From NCBI RefSeq assembly GCF_000429625.1, contig NZ_AUCF01000010.1, positions 154,754 through 218,753 of the forward strand: DNA of 64,000 nt, in the 5' to 3' direction. Both the position numbers and the translations under genes were made by a program. This DNA comes from Azospirillum halopraeferens DSM 3675 (lineage in GTDB: Bacteria; Pseudomonadota; Alphaproteobacteria; Azospirillales; Azospirillaceae). This document shows positions 1 through 8,005 of the stretch, piece by piece; the stretch's first letter is position 1, and every line of letters begins with the position of its first letter. The notes beneath the pieces are model-generated. The model ran no database searches, was not told the origin of the DNA, and saw only the letters and a program-made list of their open reading frames with translations.

Positions 1-1
1 C

Positions 2-628
2 GACCTGGACAGCAACATGCTGGCCGACGAGGACGGCATCTCGCCGCTGACGGTGGCCGCCGACGGTCCGCGGCGCGCCTACATCCCCTACACCGACCGG
101 CCGCTGTCCTGGCACACCGACGGCTACTACAACCCGCTGCACCGGCCGGTGCGCGGCCTCGTCCTCTATACGGTGCAGGATGCGGCGGAGGGCGGGGAGA
201 ACGCGCTGCTCGACCATGAACTGGCCTACATCGCGCTGCGCGATGCCGATCCCGGCCACATCGCCGCCCTGTCGCAGCCCGACGCCATGACCATCCCGCC
301 CAACGCCGAACCCGGCCAGCCGCCGCGTCCGGCCCAGCCCGGCCCGGTGTTTTCCGTCGACCCGCTGACCGGGGCGCTGCACATGCGCTACACCGCGCGC
401 GTCCGCCACGTGGTGTGGAAGGACGACCCCGCGGTCACCGCCGCCGTCGCCGCGCTGAACGGCCTGTTGAACGGCGGCTGCCCGTGGGTCCTGCGCCACC
501 GCATGGCGCCCGGCCAGGGATTGCTGTGCAACAACGTGCTGCACAACCGCACCGGATTCCGGGATGCGCCGGACCGGACGCGGCTGGTCTACCGCGCCCG
601 GTTCCACGACCGCGTTTCCGCCGCCTGA
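2..628 (+). CDS. TauD/TfdA-type Fe(II)/2-oxoglutarate dioxygenase, 5'-truncated
   Basis: The reading frame is already open at the window edge, so the N-terminus is missing; 208 residues are visible. The family hydroxylates small substrates with Fe(II), O2 and 2-oxoglutarate. The HxD iron motif (His38-Thr-Asp40 of the visible part, in SWHTDG) lies near the start. The distal His181 (VLHNRTGF) and the arginine-rich RTRLVYRARFHDR end complete the facial triad and the 2-oxoglutarate salt bridge. A small gene follows 25 bp downstream on the same strand. The substrate cannot be told from sequence: the fold is shared by taurine and sulfonate dioxygenases and gamma-butyrobetaine hydroxylase. The position beside cobA and sulfite genes suggests sulfur metabolism, but this is inference. 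Confidence 0.8.
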   Translation, partial: DLDSNMLADEDGISPLTVAADGPRRAYIPYTDRPLSWHTDGYYNPLHRPVRGLVLYTVQDAAEGGENALLDHELAYIALRDADPGHIAALSQPDAMTIPPNAEPGQPPRPAQPGPVFSVDPLTGALHMRYTARVRHVVWKDDPAVTAAVAALNGLLNGGCPWVLRHRMAPGQGLLCNNVLHNRTGFRDAPDRTRLVYRARFHDRVSAA

Positions 629-653
629 TGCCAGCCAACGAGGTTTTCTCCCG

Positions 654-908
654 ATGACCGCACCGACCGACGGCGAGAGCGTCGCCGACCGCGACACCGT
701 CGCCCTTCCCTGGGGCAAGGAGATGCTGATCCAGGAGGTGGTCTACGACACCGGACTGCGGCTGCTGCGCCTGCGCATCCGCGAGGGCCGGCGGTTCACC
801 GTCGTCGACCTGGACGCCCGCGCCATCGCCCGCCTGCGCGCCCTCACCGACGGCTGGACCGACGTCGCCGAGGGGGAAGCCGAAGCGCTGGACGTGGACG
901 GCGGCTGA
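654..908 (+). CDS. Small conserved-looking protein of unknown function (84 aa)
   Basis: I do not recognise a characterised family. The protein is acidic and soluble, without membrane segment or cysteine motif. The core WGKEMLIQEVVYDTGLRLLRLRIREG followed by a second strand-helix section predicts a small alpha/beta or beta-barrel domain. The ATG at 654 has a weak GAGG about 10 bp upstream. It follows the truncated dioxygenase gene by 25 bp, so the two are probably co-transcribed and may act together. The gene ends 34 bp before the convergent cobA stop. Confidence 0.7.
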   Translation: MTAPTDGESVADRDTVALPWGKEMLIQEVVYDTGLRLLRLRIREGRRFTVVDLDARAIARLRALTDGWTDVAEGEAEALDVDGG

Positions 909-930
909 CCGCCGGACCGCGCGGGCGGGG

Positions 931-951
931 ACGGCCTGACGCTCAGGCCGT
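931..951. terminator. Hairpin between convergent genes
   Basis: A perfect 9-bp inverted repeat (ACGGCCTGA / TCAGGCCGT) with a 3-nt loop overlaps the cobA stop codon. There is no T-run on either side, so it may be a weak or Rho-assisted bidirectional terminator. Confidence 0.4.
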
Positions 952-1743
952 GCGCGCCCGCTCCTCCGCCTCCCCGTTCCCGGCCGGGACGAACCAGGAG
1001 AGCGTGTCGGCCAGGGTGACGACGCGGCCGATGATGACGGTGGCAGGGGAGGACAGGCCGGCGGCGGCGACGCGGTCGCGCAGCGTGGCGAGCGTGGCGA
1101 CGACCCGGCGCTGCTGCGGCGTGGTGGCGTTGCGGACCGCCGCGGCCGGCGTGTCGGGCGGCAGCCCGGCGCCCAGCAGGCCGCTCACGATCTCCGGCAG
1201 CGTCGCCAGCCCCATGTAGAACACCAGGGTCGTGTCGGCGTCGGCGATTCGCGACCAGTCGTAGGGAATCTCCCGGTTCTCGCGCATGTGGCCGGTCAGG
1301 AAGCGCACGCCCGACGCCAGCCCGCGGTGGGTCAGGGGAATGCCGGCGTAGGCGCTGCACCCGGCGGCGGCGGTGATGCCGGGCACCACGTCGAAGGGGA
1401 TGCGGTGGCGGGCCAGATGCTCCGCCTCCTCGCTGCCGCGGCCGAAGACGAAGGGATCGCCGCCCTTCAGGCGGACCACCCGGCGCCCCGAGCGGCCGAG
1501 GTTCAGCAGCAGCTCGTTGATGGAATCCTGGGGCATGTGGTGGCGGTTCAGCGCCTTGCCCGCGTAGATGCGAGTCGTCCCGGCGGGGATGAGGTCGAGG
1601 ATCTCGGGGCTCACCAGCCGGTCGAACACCACCACGTCGGCGCTGCGGATCAGGCGCAACGCCTTGACGGTCAGCAGGTCGGGGTCGCCGGGACCGGCGC
1701 CCACCAGGTGGACGAACCCTTGGGACACGGTGGATTGAGGCAT
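943..1743 (-). CDS. cobA: Uroporphyrinogen-III C-methyltransferase (SUMT)
   Basis: Transfers two methyl groups from SAM to uroporphyrinogen III to give precorrin-2, the branch point to siroheme and cobalamin. The 266-residue single-domain form carries the hallmark motifs: VHLVGAGPGDPDLLT at the N-terminus, GKALNRHHMPQ, RLKGGDPFVFGRGSEE, and PGITAAAGCSAYAGIPLTHRG. It lacks the CysG dehydrogenase/ferrochelatase half, so later siroheme steps must be encoded elsewhere. The chosen ATG at 1743 (MPQSTVSQ) has GAGGGG about 9 nt upstream; in-frame codons further up lack homology. Siroheme is the cofactor of the DsrAB encoded 10 kb downstream, and DsrN, also encoded here, amidates it. The gene is divergent from the TauE exporter. 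Confidence 0.93.
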   Translation of the reverse strand: MPQSTVSQGFVHLVGAGPGDPDLLTVKALRLIRSADVVVFDRLVSPEILDLIPAGTTRIYAGKALNRHHMPQDSINELLLNLGRSGRRVVRLKGGDPFVFGRGSEEAEHLARHRIPFDVVPGITAAAGCSAYAGIPLTHRGLASGVRFLTGHMRENREIPYDWSRIADADTTLVFYMGLATLPEIVSGLLGAGLPPDTPAAAVRNATTPQQRRVVATLATLRDRVAAAGLSSPATVIIGRVVTLADTLSWFVPAGNGEAEERARTA

Positions 1744-2078
1744 GTTCGGCAACCCCTCAATATGAGTATTCCATAATATGATGGTTCCGTAATATGATGT
1801 CCAGCGTTTCCGCGAGCCACCGGTGCGGGGCGCGACGGATTGTTGCCGATATGCCCTTCGGCGCATTGGGGTCTTGCGTTCAGGGGGCGGACGGTTTTAA
1901 GAAGTGTCCATTCGATAGTTCTAATATCCGAGAAACGGAATATGGAATCCTGCGCATGCACGGCGGCAGGCCGGCGACGCCGCCTGCGGCGCCGACGATG
2001 AAGCCGCTCCGTTGCCGCCTCCACCCCGACGGGGCGGGGGCGTGAAGCCACCGGTGCGGACTCCTTCGTGGAAAGACT
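1744..2078. promoter_or_regulatory. Divergent cobA/tauE intergenic region
   Basis: This 335-bp stretch has no gene. It is markedly more AT-rich than its surroundings in two patches, 1758-1800 and 1905-1955, and must hold the promoters for cobA and the exporter-soe run. The first patch contains a near-perfect direct repeat (listed separately). The second contains AATATCCG and CGGAATAT in inverted arrangement around 1922-1942. No unambiguous sigma-70 promoter was picked out. Confidence 0.5.
1769..1799. repeat. Tandem 15-bp direct repeat, candidate operator
   Basis: TTCCATAATATGATG at 1769-1783 and TTCCGTAATATGATG at 1785-1799 differ at one base and start 16 bp apart, about one and a half helical turns. 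The location just upstream of the cobA start suggests a regulator binding site, but the protein is unknown. Confidence 0.45.
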
Positions 2079-3026
2079 ATGGCGATGCACATTTATCTGC
2101 CGATCGCGGAAATGTCGCTGAACTTCCTGATCCCGGTTCTGCTCGGCGCCGGGGTCGGCGTGCTGACGGGCATGTTCGGTGTGGGCGGCGGCTTCCTGAT
2201 GACGCCCTCGCTGATCTTCATCGGCGTGCCCCCGGCCGTCGCGGTGGGGACGGAGGCGGTGAAGATCGTCGGCTCCTCGGTGTCGGGCGTTCTCGCCCAC
2301 TGGCGCAAGGGCAACGTGGACGTCCAGATGGGGGTGGTGCTGCTGATCGGCGGCCTGGCCGGATCGTTCGTCGGGGTGCGGGTCTTCACCTGGCTGCGCG
2401 GCATCGGGCAGATCGACGTGACCATCGCGCTGCTCTATGTGGTGGTGCTGGGCATCGTCGGATCGATGATGTTCGCCGAAAGCCTGGGCTCAATCCTGCG
2501 CAGCCGGGCGGCGCTGGCCGGCGGCGGCAGCGTGGCCGCACCGTCGGGCGGGCGCGGGCGCGGCGGCTGGGTGCGCCGGCTGCCCTTCAAGATGGCGTTC
2601 CGCCGCTCCAAGCTGGTGATCAGCCCGATCGTGCCGCTGGGGGTGGGCTTCCTGGTCGGCATCCTCTCCGCCCTGATGGGCGTGGGCGGCGGCTTCATCA
2701 TGGTCCCCGCCATGATCTACCTGATCGGCATGCCGACCAAGGTCGTGATCGGGACGTCGCTGTTCCAGATCATCTTCGTCACCGCCAACACCGCGTTCCT
2801 CCAGGCATGGCAGAACCACACGGTCGATGTCCTGCTGGCGCTCCAGCTTCTGGTGGGCGGCGTCATCGGCGCCCAGGTCGGCACCTGGCTGGGGGGCAAG
2901 CTGAAGGCGGAGCAGCTTCGCGTCGGGCTGGCGGCGGTGGTGCTGGCGGTCTGCTTCAAGATGGCGCTCGGCCTGGTGCTCGAACCGGATGAGCTGTACT
3001 CCTTCGCCGCCAAGGGAGGGCACTGA
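2079..3026 (+). CDS. tauE: TauE/SafE-family sulfite/sulfonate exporter
   Basis: Integral membrane permease thought to move sulfite or organosulfonates out of the cytoplasm. The 315-residue protein has two homologous halves, each opening with the signature GMFGVGGGFLMTPSLIF (about residue 31) and ALMGVGGGFIMVPAMIYL (about residue 198), joined by a basic cytoplasmic loop. About eight hydrophobic segments are visible. The ATG at 2079 is preceded by GGAAAG. The next gene starts 3 bp after the stop, so it heads a run with the TIGR02186 gene, the Usp gene and soeABC. A sulfite exporter beside a sulfite dehydrogenase and reverse Dsr is consistent with disposal of sulfite made during sulfur oxidation. 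Confidence 0.9.
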   Translation: MAMHIYLPIAEMSLNFLIPVLLGAGVGVLTGMFGVGGGFLMTPSLIFIGVPPAVAVGTEAVKIVGSSVSGVLAHWRKGNVDVQMGVVLLIGGLAGSFVGVRVFTWLRGIGQIDVTIALLYVVVLGIVGSMMFAESLGSILRSRAALAGGGSVAAPSGGRGRGGWVRRLPFKMAFRRSKLVISPIVPLGVGFLVGILSALMGVGGGFIMVPAMIYLIGMPTKVVIGTSLFQIIFVTANTAFLQAWQNHTVDVLLALQLLVGGVIGAQVGTWLGGKLKAEQLRVGLAAVVLAVCFKMALGLVLEPDELYSFAAKGGH

Positions 3027-3029
3027 GCC

Positions 3030-3776
3030 ATGCGGACCCTGGTCGTCGCGGCGCTGGCGGCGCTGCTGCTCGTCCCGGTTCCGGCCGGTGCGGTGCGATC
3101 GGAGGTGGTTGCCGACCTGTCGGACCACCTCATCGCCATCACCACCGGCTTCACCGGCTCCAGCCTCCTGCTGTTCGGCGCCACCGACGGGGCGGGCGAT
3201 GTCGTCCTGGTGGTCACCGGCCCGCGCAGCGACGTGACGCTGCGCCGCAAGGACCGGCGCATGGGCATCTGGGTGAACACCGAGGGGCTGCGCTTTCGCG
3301 ACGTCCCCAGCTTCTATGCGGTGCTGTCCAGCCGCCCCGCCGGCGACATCCTGGACCCCGCGGAAGCCGCGGCCCACGGCATCGGCTTCGACGCCATCCG
3401 CCCGGCTCCGGCCGACCCCGCCGCCCCGGCGGCGGAAGTCGCTGCCTACCGGGAGGCACTGTTCCGCCTGAAGCAGGAACAGGGGCTGTACTTCGAGGAA
3501 ACCGGCATCCGCTTCACCGGCGAACGCCTGTTCCGGGCCGATCTGCGCTTTCCGTCCAGCGTGCCGGTGGGCGAATTCAGGGCGATGATCTATCTGGTCA
3601 AGGACGGCCGGGTGGTCAGCTCCCAGCCGACGCCGCTGGTGGTCAGCAAGGTCGGCATGGGGGCACAGGTGCACTGGTTCGCCAACCGGCACGCCGCCGC
3701 CTACGGCGCCCTTGCCGTCGCCGTATCGGTTCTCGCCGGATGGCTCGCCGGCATCGTCTTCCGAAAGAAGGTGTGA
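3030..3776 (+). CDS. TIGR02186-family membrane-anchored periplasmic protein
   Basis: This 248-residue protein of unknown biochemical function matches the alphaproteobacterial TIGR02186 family, which regularly follows TauE/SafE genes. It has an N-terminal signal peptide (residues 1-22, ending PAGAVRSE), a large periplasmic beta-rich region (ITTGFTGSSLLLFG, VVTGPRSDVTLRRK, SVPVGEFRAMIYLVKDG), and one C-terminal membrane helix (about 223-243) followed by RKKV. The start lies 3 bp after the tauE stop, which indicates translational coupling. It may be an accessory or assembly partner of the exporter. That role is inferred from context only. Confidence 0.85.
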   Translation: MRTLVVAALAALLLVPVPAGAVRSEVVADLSDHLIAITTGFTGSSLLLFGATDGAGDVVLVVTGPRSDVTLRRKDRRMGIWVNTEGLRFRDVPSFYAVLSSRPAGDILDPAEAAAHGIGFDAIRPAPADPAAPAAEVAAYREALFRLKQEQGLYFEETGIRFTGERLFRADLRFPSSVPVGEFRAMIYLVKDGRVVSSQPTPLVVSKVGMGAQVHWFANRHAAAYGALAVAVSVLAGWLAGIVFRKKV

Positions 3777-3778
3777 CC

Positions 3779-4321
3779 ATGACCTCCGTCCCCCCCGTCC
3801 CCGCCGGTGACGACGTTCCGGCCGCCCCGCCCGTGCCCGATCCCGGGGAACGCGTGTTCCTGGTGGTGGTCGACAGCAGCCCCGAGCTGGGCGTCGCCAT
3901 CCTGTTCGCCTGCCGGCGCGCCGCCCGCACCGGCGGGCGGGTGGCGCTGCTCTACGTGATCGAGCCGGAGGACACCGGGTCCGCCGACATCGGCAACTGG
4001 ATGGGCGTGGGCGACGTCATGCGCCAGGAGGCGCGGGAGGAAGCGGAGATCACGCTGGGCATCGTATCGGAGCGCATCAAGACCTGCTCCGGCAAGATGC
4101 CGATGTTCTTCATCCGCGAAGGCAACCGGGCCGAGGAACTCATCCGTCTGATCCGGGAGGAGAAGAGCATCTCCGTCCTGGTGCTGGCCGCCGGCACGGG
4201 GGCCGAAGGGCCCGGCCCCCTCGTCAGCAATCTGACCGGCAAGAACGCCGCGGGAATGCGGGTGCCGGTGACCATCGTGCCGGGATCCCTGTCCCGCGAG
4301 GAGATCGAGGCGATCACCTAG
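3779..4321 (+). CDS. UspA-fold universal stress protein
   Basis: Soluble 180-residue protein with the UspA alpha/beta fold. A Pro-rich leader (residues 1-20) is followed by VFLVVVDSSPELGVAILFACRRA, GRVALLYVIEPED, and a nucleotide-loop region VLVLAAGTGAEGPGPLVSNLTG that resembles the G-2x-G-9x-G ATP-binding pattern. The ATG at 3779, two bases after the upstream stop, has a GAAAGAAGG Shine-Dalgarno. The gene lies in the exporter/soe run, and the role of a Usp in sulfite metabolism is not known. Confidence 0.85.
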   Translation: MTSVPPVPAGDDVPAAPPVPDPGERVFLVVVDSSPELGVAILFACRRAARTGGRVALLYVIEPEDTGSADIGNWMGVGDVMRQEAREEAEITLGIVSERIKTCSGKMPMFFIREGNRAEELIRLIREEKSISVLVLAAGTGAEGPGPLVSNLTGKNAAGMRVPVTIVPGSLSREEIEAIT

Positions 4322-4378
4322 AACGAAACCGACCTTCCGTGAAGCGGAGGCAACCTTCGGAGAGGAAGCGCCAGGACC

Positions 4379-7237
4379 ATGCTGAGCGAACGCCGGATCG
4401 ACCTGTCCCCCGTCGTCCACGACGAGGTGAAATACACCACCTGCTATATGTGCGCCTGCCGCTGCGGCATCAGGGTGCATCTCAAGGACGGGCTTGTCCG
4501 CTACATCGAAGGCAACCGCAACCATCCCACCAACAAGGGGGTGCTGTGCGGCAAGGGCTCGTCGGGCATCATGCAGCACTACTCCCCGGCCCGCCTGCGC
4601 AAGCCGCTCAGGCGCGTGGGCGAGCGGGGCGAGGCGAAGTTCGAGGAGATCGAGTGGGAGGAGGCGCTGGCCCTGGCCACCGACTGGCTGGGCGGCATCC
4701 GCGCCACCGACCCGAAGAAGCTGGCCTTCTTCACCGGCCGCGACCAGAGCCAGTCGCTGACCGGCTGGTGGGCCAACCAGTTCGGCACGCCCAACTTCGC
4801 CGCCCACGGCGGCTTCTGTTCGGTGAACATGGCGGCGGGCGGGCTGTACACCATCGGCGGCTCGTTCTGGGAGTTCGGCGAGCCGGACTGGGACCGCGCC
4901 AAATACTTCCTGCTGTTCGGCGTCGCCGAGGACCATGATTCCAACCCCATCAAGACGGGTCTGGGCAAGCTGAAGGCGCGCGGCGCCAAGGTCGTGTCGG
5001 TCAACCCGATCCGCACCGGCTATTCCGCCGTGGCCGACGAATGGGTGGGCATCCGCCCCGGCACCGACGGCCTGTTCGTCATGGCGCTGATCCATGAGCT
5101 GCTGCACGCCGACCGCATCGACGACGCCTATCTCGTGCGCTACACCAACGCGCCGTGGCTGGTGATCCGGGCGCCGGGCGACCCCGATCACGGCCTGTTC
5201 GCCCGCGGCGCCGACGGCGCGCCGCTGTGCTACGACCACGCCACCGGCACGCTGGTCGACGCCCGCGAGGCCAACATCATGCCGGCGCTGGTGGGCACCC
5301 ACACGCTGCCCGACGGGCGCAAAGCCGTGACGTCCTTCCAGCTTCTGGCAGAGCGCTACATGGCGCCCGAGTACAGCCCCGACGCGGTGGCCGAGCGCTG
5401 CGGCGTGGCGGCCGCCGACATCCGGCGCATCGCCATGGAGCTGGCCCACGTCGCCTTCGAGGAGGCGATCGAGCTGGACATCCCGTGGACCGACTGGGCC
5501 GGCCGGCGCCACGAGACCACCATCGGGCGCCCCGTCGCCATGCACGCCATGCGCGGCATCTCCGCCCACACCAACGGGTTCCACACCTGCCGGGCGATCC
5601 ACCTGCTGCAGGTGCTGCTGGGGGCGGTGGAATGCCCCGGCGGCTTCCGCTTCAAGCCGCCGTTCCCCAAGCCCATCCCGCCGGGTCCCAAGCCGGCGGG
5701 CAAGACGGTGACGCCGGGCAAGCCGCTGGGCGGCATGCCCCTGGGCTTCACCACCGGGCCCGAAGACCTGCTGGTGGAGGCGGACGGCACCCCCATCCGC
5801 ATCGACAAAGCCTATTCGTGGGAGGCGCCCCTGTCCTCCCACGGGCTGATGCACATGGTCATCACCAACGCGTGGAAGGGCGATCCCTATCCCATCGACA
5901 CGCTGTTCATGTACATGGCCAACATGAGCTGGAACAGCACCATGAACACCAAGGGTGTCATGGAGATGCTGACCGACAGGGACCCGGCCACCGGGGAGTA
6001 CCGCATCCCCCGCATCATCTATTCCGACGCCTATTTCTCGGAGATGGTGGCCTACGCCGACCTGATCCTGCCCGACACCACCTATCTGGAACGGTGGGAC
6101 TGCATCTCGCTGCTCGACCGGCCGATCTGCGAGGCGGACGGGCCGGCTGACGCCATCCGCCAGCCGGTGGTGGAGCCCGATCGGGACGTGCGCGCCTTCC
6201 AGACCGTCCTGCTGGACCTGGGCGCCCGGCTGGGCCTGCCGGGGATGACCAACGAGGACGGATCTCCCAAGTTTCCCGGCGGCTATCCCGACTACATCGT
6301 CAACCACGAGCGCACGCCCGGCATCGGCCCGCTGGCCGGCTGGCGCGGCGCGGCAGGGGAGACCTTCGGGCGCGGCGCGGTCAACCCGGACCAGCTCCGC
6401 CGCTACGTCGAGAACGAGTGCTTCTGGGCCCACCACCTGGAGCCGGGCCAGAAATTCTACAAGTTCGCCAACCGCGACTATCTTGAGTTCGCGGTCCACA
6501 TGGGCTTCATCGCCTCGTCCGACCCCATCGTCCTGCAGCTCTATTCCGAGCCGATGCAGAAGTTCCGCCTGGCGGCGGAGGGGCACGGCAGCGTCCAGCC
6601 GCCCGACCACCTGCGCGCCCGGGTGAAGGAGGCGTTCGACCCGCTGCCGGTCTGGTACGTCCCCTTCGAAGAGGCGAAGGTCGACACCGACGCCTTCCCG
6701 CTGCACGCGCTGACGCAGCGGCCGATGATCATGTACCACTCCTGGGGGTCGCAGAACGCCTGGCTGCGCCAGATCCTCGGCTCCAACAAGCTGTACGTGG
6801 CGGCGGTGACGGGGCGGCGGATGGGCATCGCCGACGGCGACTGGGTGCGCGTCACCAGCCACAACGGCACCATCAAGGTGCAGGTCAAGCTGATGGAGGG
6901 GCTGAACCCCGACACGGTGTGGACCTGGAACGCCATCGGCAAGCGGGCCGGCGCCTGGAACCTGGCGCCCGATGCGGGCGAGGCGCGCAAGGGGTTCCTG
7001 CTGAACCACCTGATCAGCGAGCTGCTGCCGCCCGAATCCTGCGGGCGGCGCCTGTCCAACTCCGACCCCGTCACCGGGCAGGCCGCCTGGTTCGACCTGC
7101 GTGTGCGCATCGAGAAGTGCGAGCCCGGTGAGGAGGCGGTGAGCGAGCCGCAGTTCCCCGTGATCGAGCGGCCGGTCGGGCTGGAGCCCGCGCCGGAGGT
7201 GAACCGCTACGGCTCCGCCTTCCGCCGTCCCCGCTGA
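4379..7237 (+). CDS. soeA: Sulfite dehydrogenase (quinone), molybdopterin catalytic subunit SoeA
   Basis: Catalytic subunit of the cytoplasmic SoeABC complex, which oxidises sulfite to sulfate at a bis-MGD molybdenum centre and passes electrons to SoeB. The 952-residue protein belongs to the CISM/DMSO-reductase family. An N-terminal 4Fe-4S site is formed by Cys22, Cys25, Cys29 (CYMCACRC) and Cys57 (GVLCGKG), followed by MGD-binding segments such as FFTGRDQSQS and NPIRTGYS and a C-terminal barrel (MGIADGDWVRVTSHNG). No Tat signal is present, as expected for Soe and unlike periplasmic Psr/Phs relatives. soeB starts 11 bp downstream. Other CISM enzymes share the architecture; the sulfite assignment rests on the missing Tat signal and the TauE/rDsr context. 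Confidence 0.87.
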   Translation: MLSERRIDLSPVVHDEVKYTTCYMCACRCGIRVHLKDGLVRYIEGNRNHPTNKGVLCGKGSSGIMQHYSPARLRKPLRRVGERGEAKFEEIEWEEALALATDWLGGIRATDPKKLAFFTGRDQSQSLTGWWANQFGTPNFAAHGGFCSVNMAAGGLYTIGGSFWEFGEPDWDRAKYFLLFGVAEDHDSNPIKTGLGKLKARGAKVVSVNPIRTGYSAVADEWVGIRPGTDGLFVMALIHELLHADRIDDAYLVRYTNAPWLVIRAPGDPDHGLFARGADGAPLCYDHATGTLVDAREANIMPALVGTHTLPDGRKAVTSFQLLAERYMAPEYSPDAVAERCGVAAADIRRIAMELAHVAFEEAIELDIPWTDWAGRRHETTIGRPVAMHAMRGISAHTNGFHTCRAIHLLQVLLGAVECPGGFRFKPPFPKPIPPGPKPAGKTVTPGKPLGGMPLGFTTGPEDLLVEADGTPIRIDKAYSWEAPLSSHGLMHMVITNAWKGDPYPIDTLFMYMANMSWNSTMNTKGVMEMLTDRDPATGEYRIPRIIYSDAYFSEMVAYADLILPDTTYLERWDCISLLDRPICEADGPADAIRQPVVEPDRDVRAFQTVLLDLGARLGLPGMTNEDGSPKFPGGYPDYIVNHERTPGIGPLAGWRGAAGETFGRGAVNPDQLRRYVENECFWAHHLEPGQKFYKFANRDYLEFAVHMGFIASSDPIVLQLYSEPMQKFRLAAEGHGSVQPPDHLRARVKEAFDPLPVWYVPFEEAKVDTDAFPLHALTQRPMIMYHSWGSQNAWLRQILGSNKLYVAAVTGRRMGIADGDWVRVTSHNGTIKVQVKLMEGLNPDTVWTWNAIGKRAGAWNLAPDAGEARKGFLLNHLISELLPPESCGRRLSNSDPVTGQAAWFDLRVRIEKCEPGEEAVSEPQFPVIERPVGLEPAPEVNRYGSAFRRPR

Positions 7238-7248
7238 GGAGAGAACGC

Positions 7249-7992
7249 ATGACCAGCCTTCCGGCCGAGCGGGGCGCCAAACGCCTTGGCCTCGTCATCG
7301 ACCTCGACACCTGCGTCGGCTGCCACGCCTGCGCCACCAACTGCAAGGAATGGAACACCGGCGGCCATTCCGCCCCGCTGACCGACGTCAACGCCTATCA
7401 GGCCGAGCAGCGCGGCGTCTGGTTCAACCGGGTCCACACCTTCGAAGCCGGGCAGGGGGCGGACGGGCGGACCGTCCACTTCCCCAAGAACTGCCTGCAC
7501 TGCGAGTTTCCGGACTGCGTGACCGTCTGCCCCACCGGCGCCTCCTACAAGCGGGCCGAGGACGGCATCGTGCTGGTCGATCACGACAAGTGCATCGGCT
7601 GCAAGCTGTGCTCCTGGGCCTGCGCCTACGGGGCGCGGGAGTTCGACGAGGACGAGGGGGTGATGAAGAAGTGCACCCTGTGCATCGACAAGATCTACAA
7701 CACCCGCCTGCCCGAGGCCGACCGGGTGCCGGCCTGCGTCGCGACCTGCCCCTCCAGGGCCCGCCATTTCGGCGACCTCGGCGACCCGCACTCCGCCGTG
7801 TCGAAGCTGGTGGCCGAGCGGGGCGGCTTCGATCTTCTGCCGGAGCTGGGCTACCAGCCGACCACCAAGTACCTGCCGCCGCGCCCGGCCGCCCGGCCGC
7901 TCGACAACGTCGGCCAGCGGCCGCGCCCCGCCAACGAGGACCCCGCGCCCGCGGGTTTCCTGCGCTGGATGGACCGAATGCTGTCGCGCTGA
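7249..7992 (+). CDS. soeB: Sulfite dehydrogenase iron-sulfur subunit SoeB
   Basis: A 247-residue electron-transfer subunit with four 4Fe-4S clusters that relays electrons from SoeA to the SoeC anchor. Cysteine groups appear in the CISM order: CVGCHACATNC (residues 22-32), CLHCEFPDCVTVC, CIGCKLCSWAC, and CTLCIDKIYN paired with CVATC. No signal peptide is present. The ATG at 7249 follows GAGGAGAGAA by a few bases. It is embedded between soeA and soeC with short spacers, so the three form one transcript. Confidence 0.88.
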   Translation: MTSLPAERGAKRLGLVIDLDTCVGCHACATNCKEWNTGGHSAPLTDVNAYQAEQRGVWFNRVHTFEAGQGADGRTVHFPKNCLHCEFPDCVTVCPTGASYKRAEDGIVLVDHDKCIGCKLCSWACAYGAREFDEDEGVMKKCTLCIDKIYNTRLPEADRVPACVATCPSRARHFGDLGDPHSAVSKLVAERGGFDLLPELGYQPTTKYLPPRPAARPLDNVGQRPRPANEDPAPAGFLRWMDRMLSR

Positions 7993-8005
7993 GGAGGATC
8001 GACCC

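Noticed and set aside
3701..7009. 1102-codon open frame on the minus strand across soeA
   Set aside because: It is antisense to a well-supported molybdoenzyme gene; long antisense frames are expected at this GC content, and the translation is low complexity and unlike any family.
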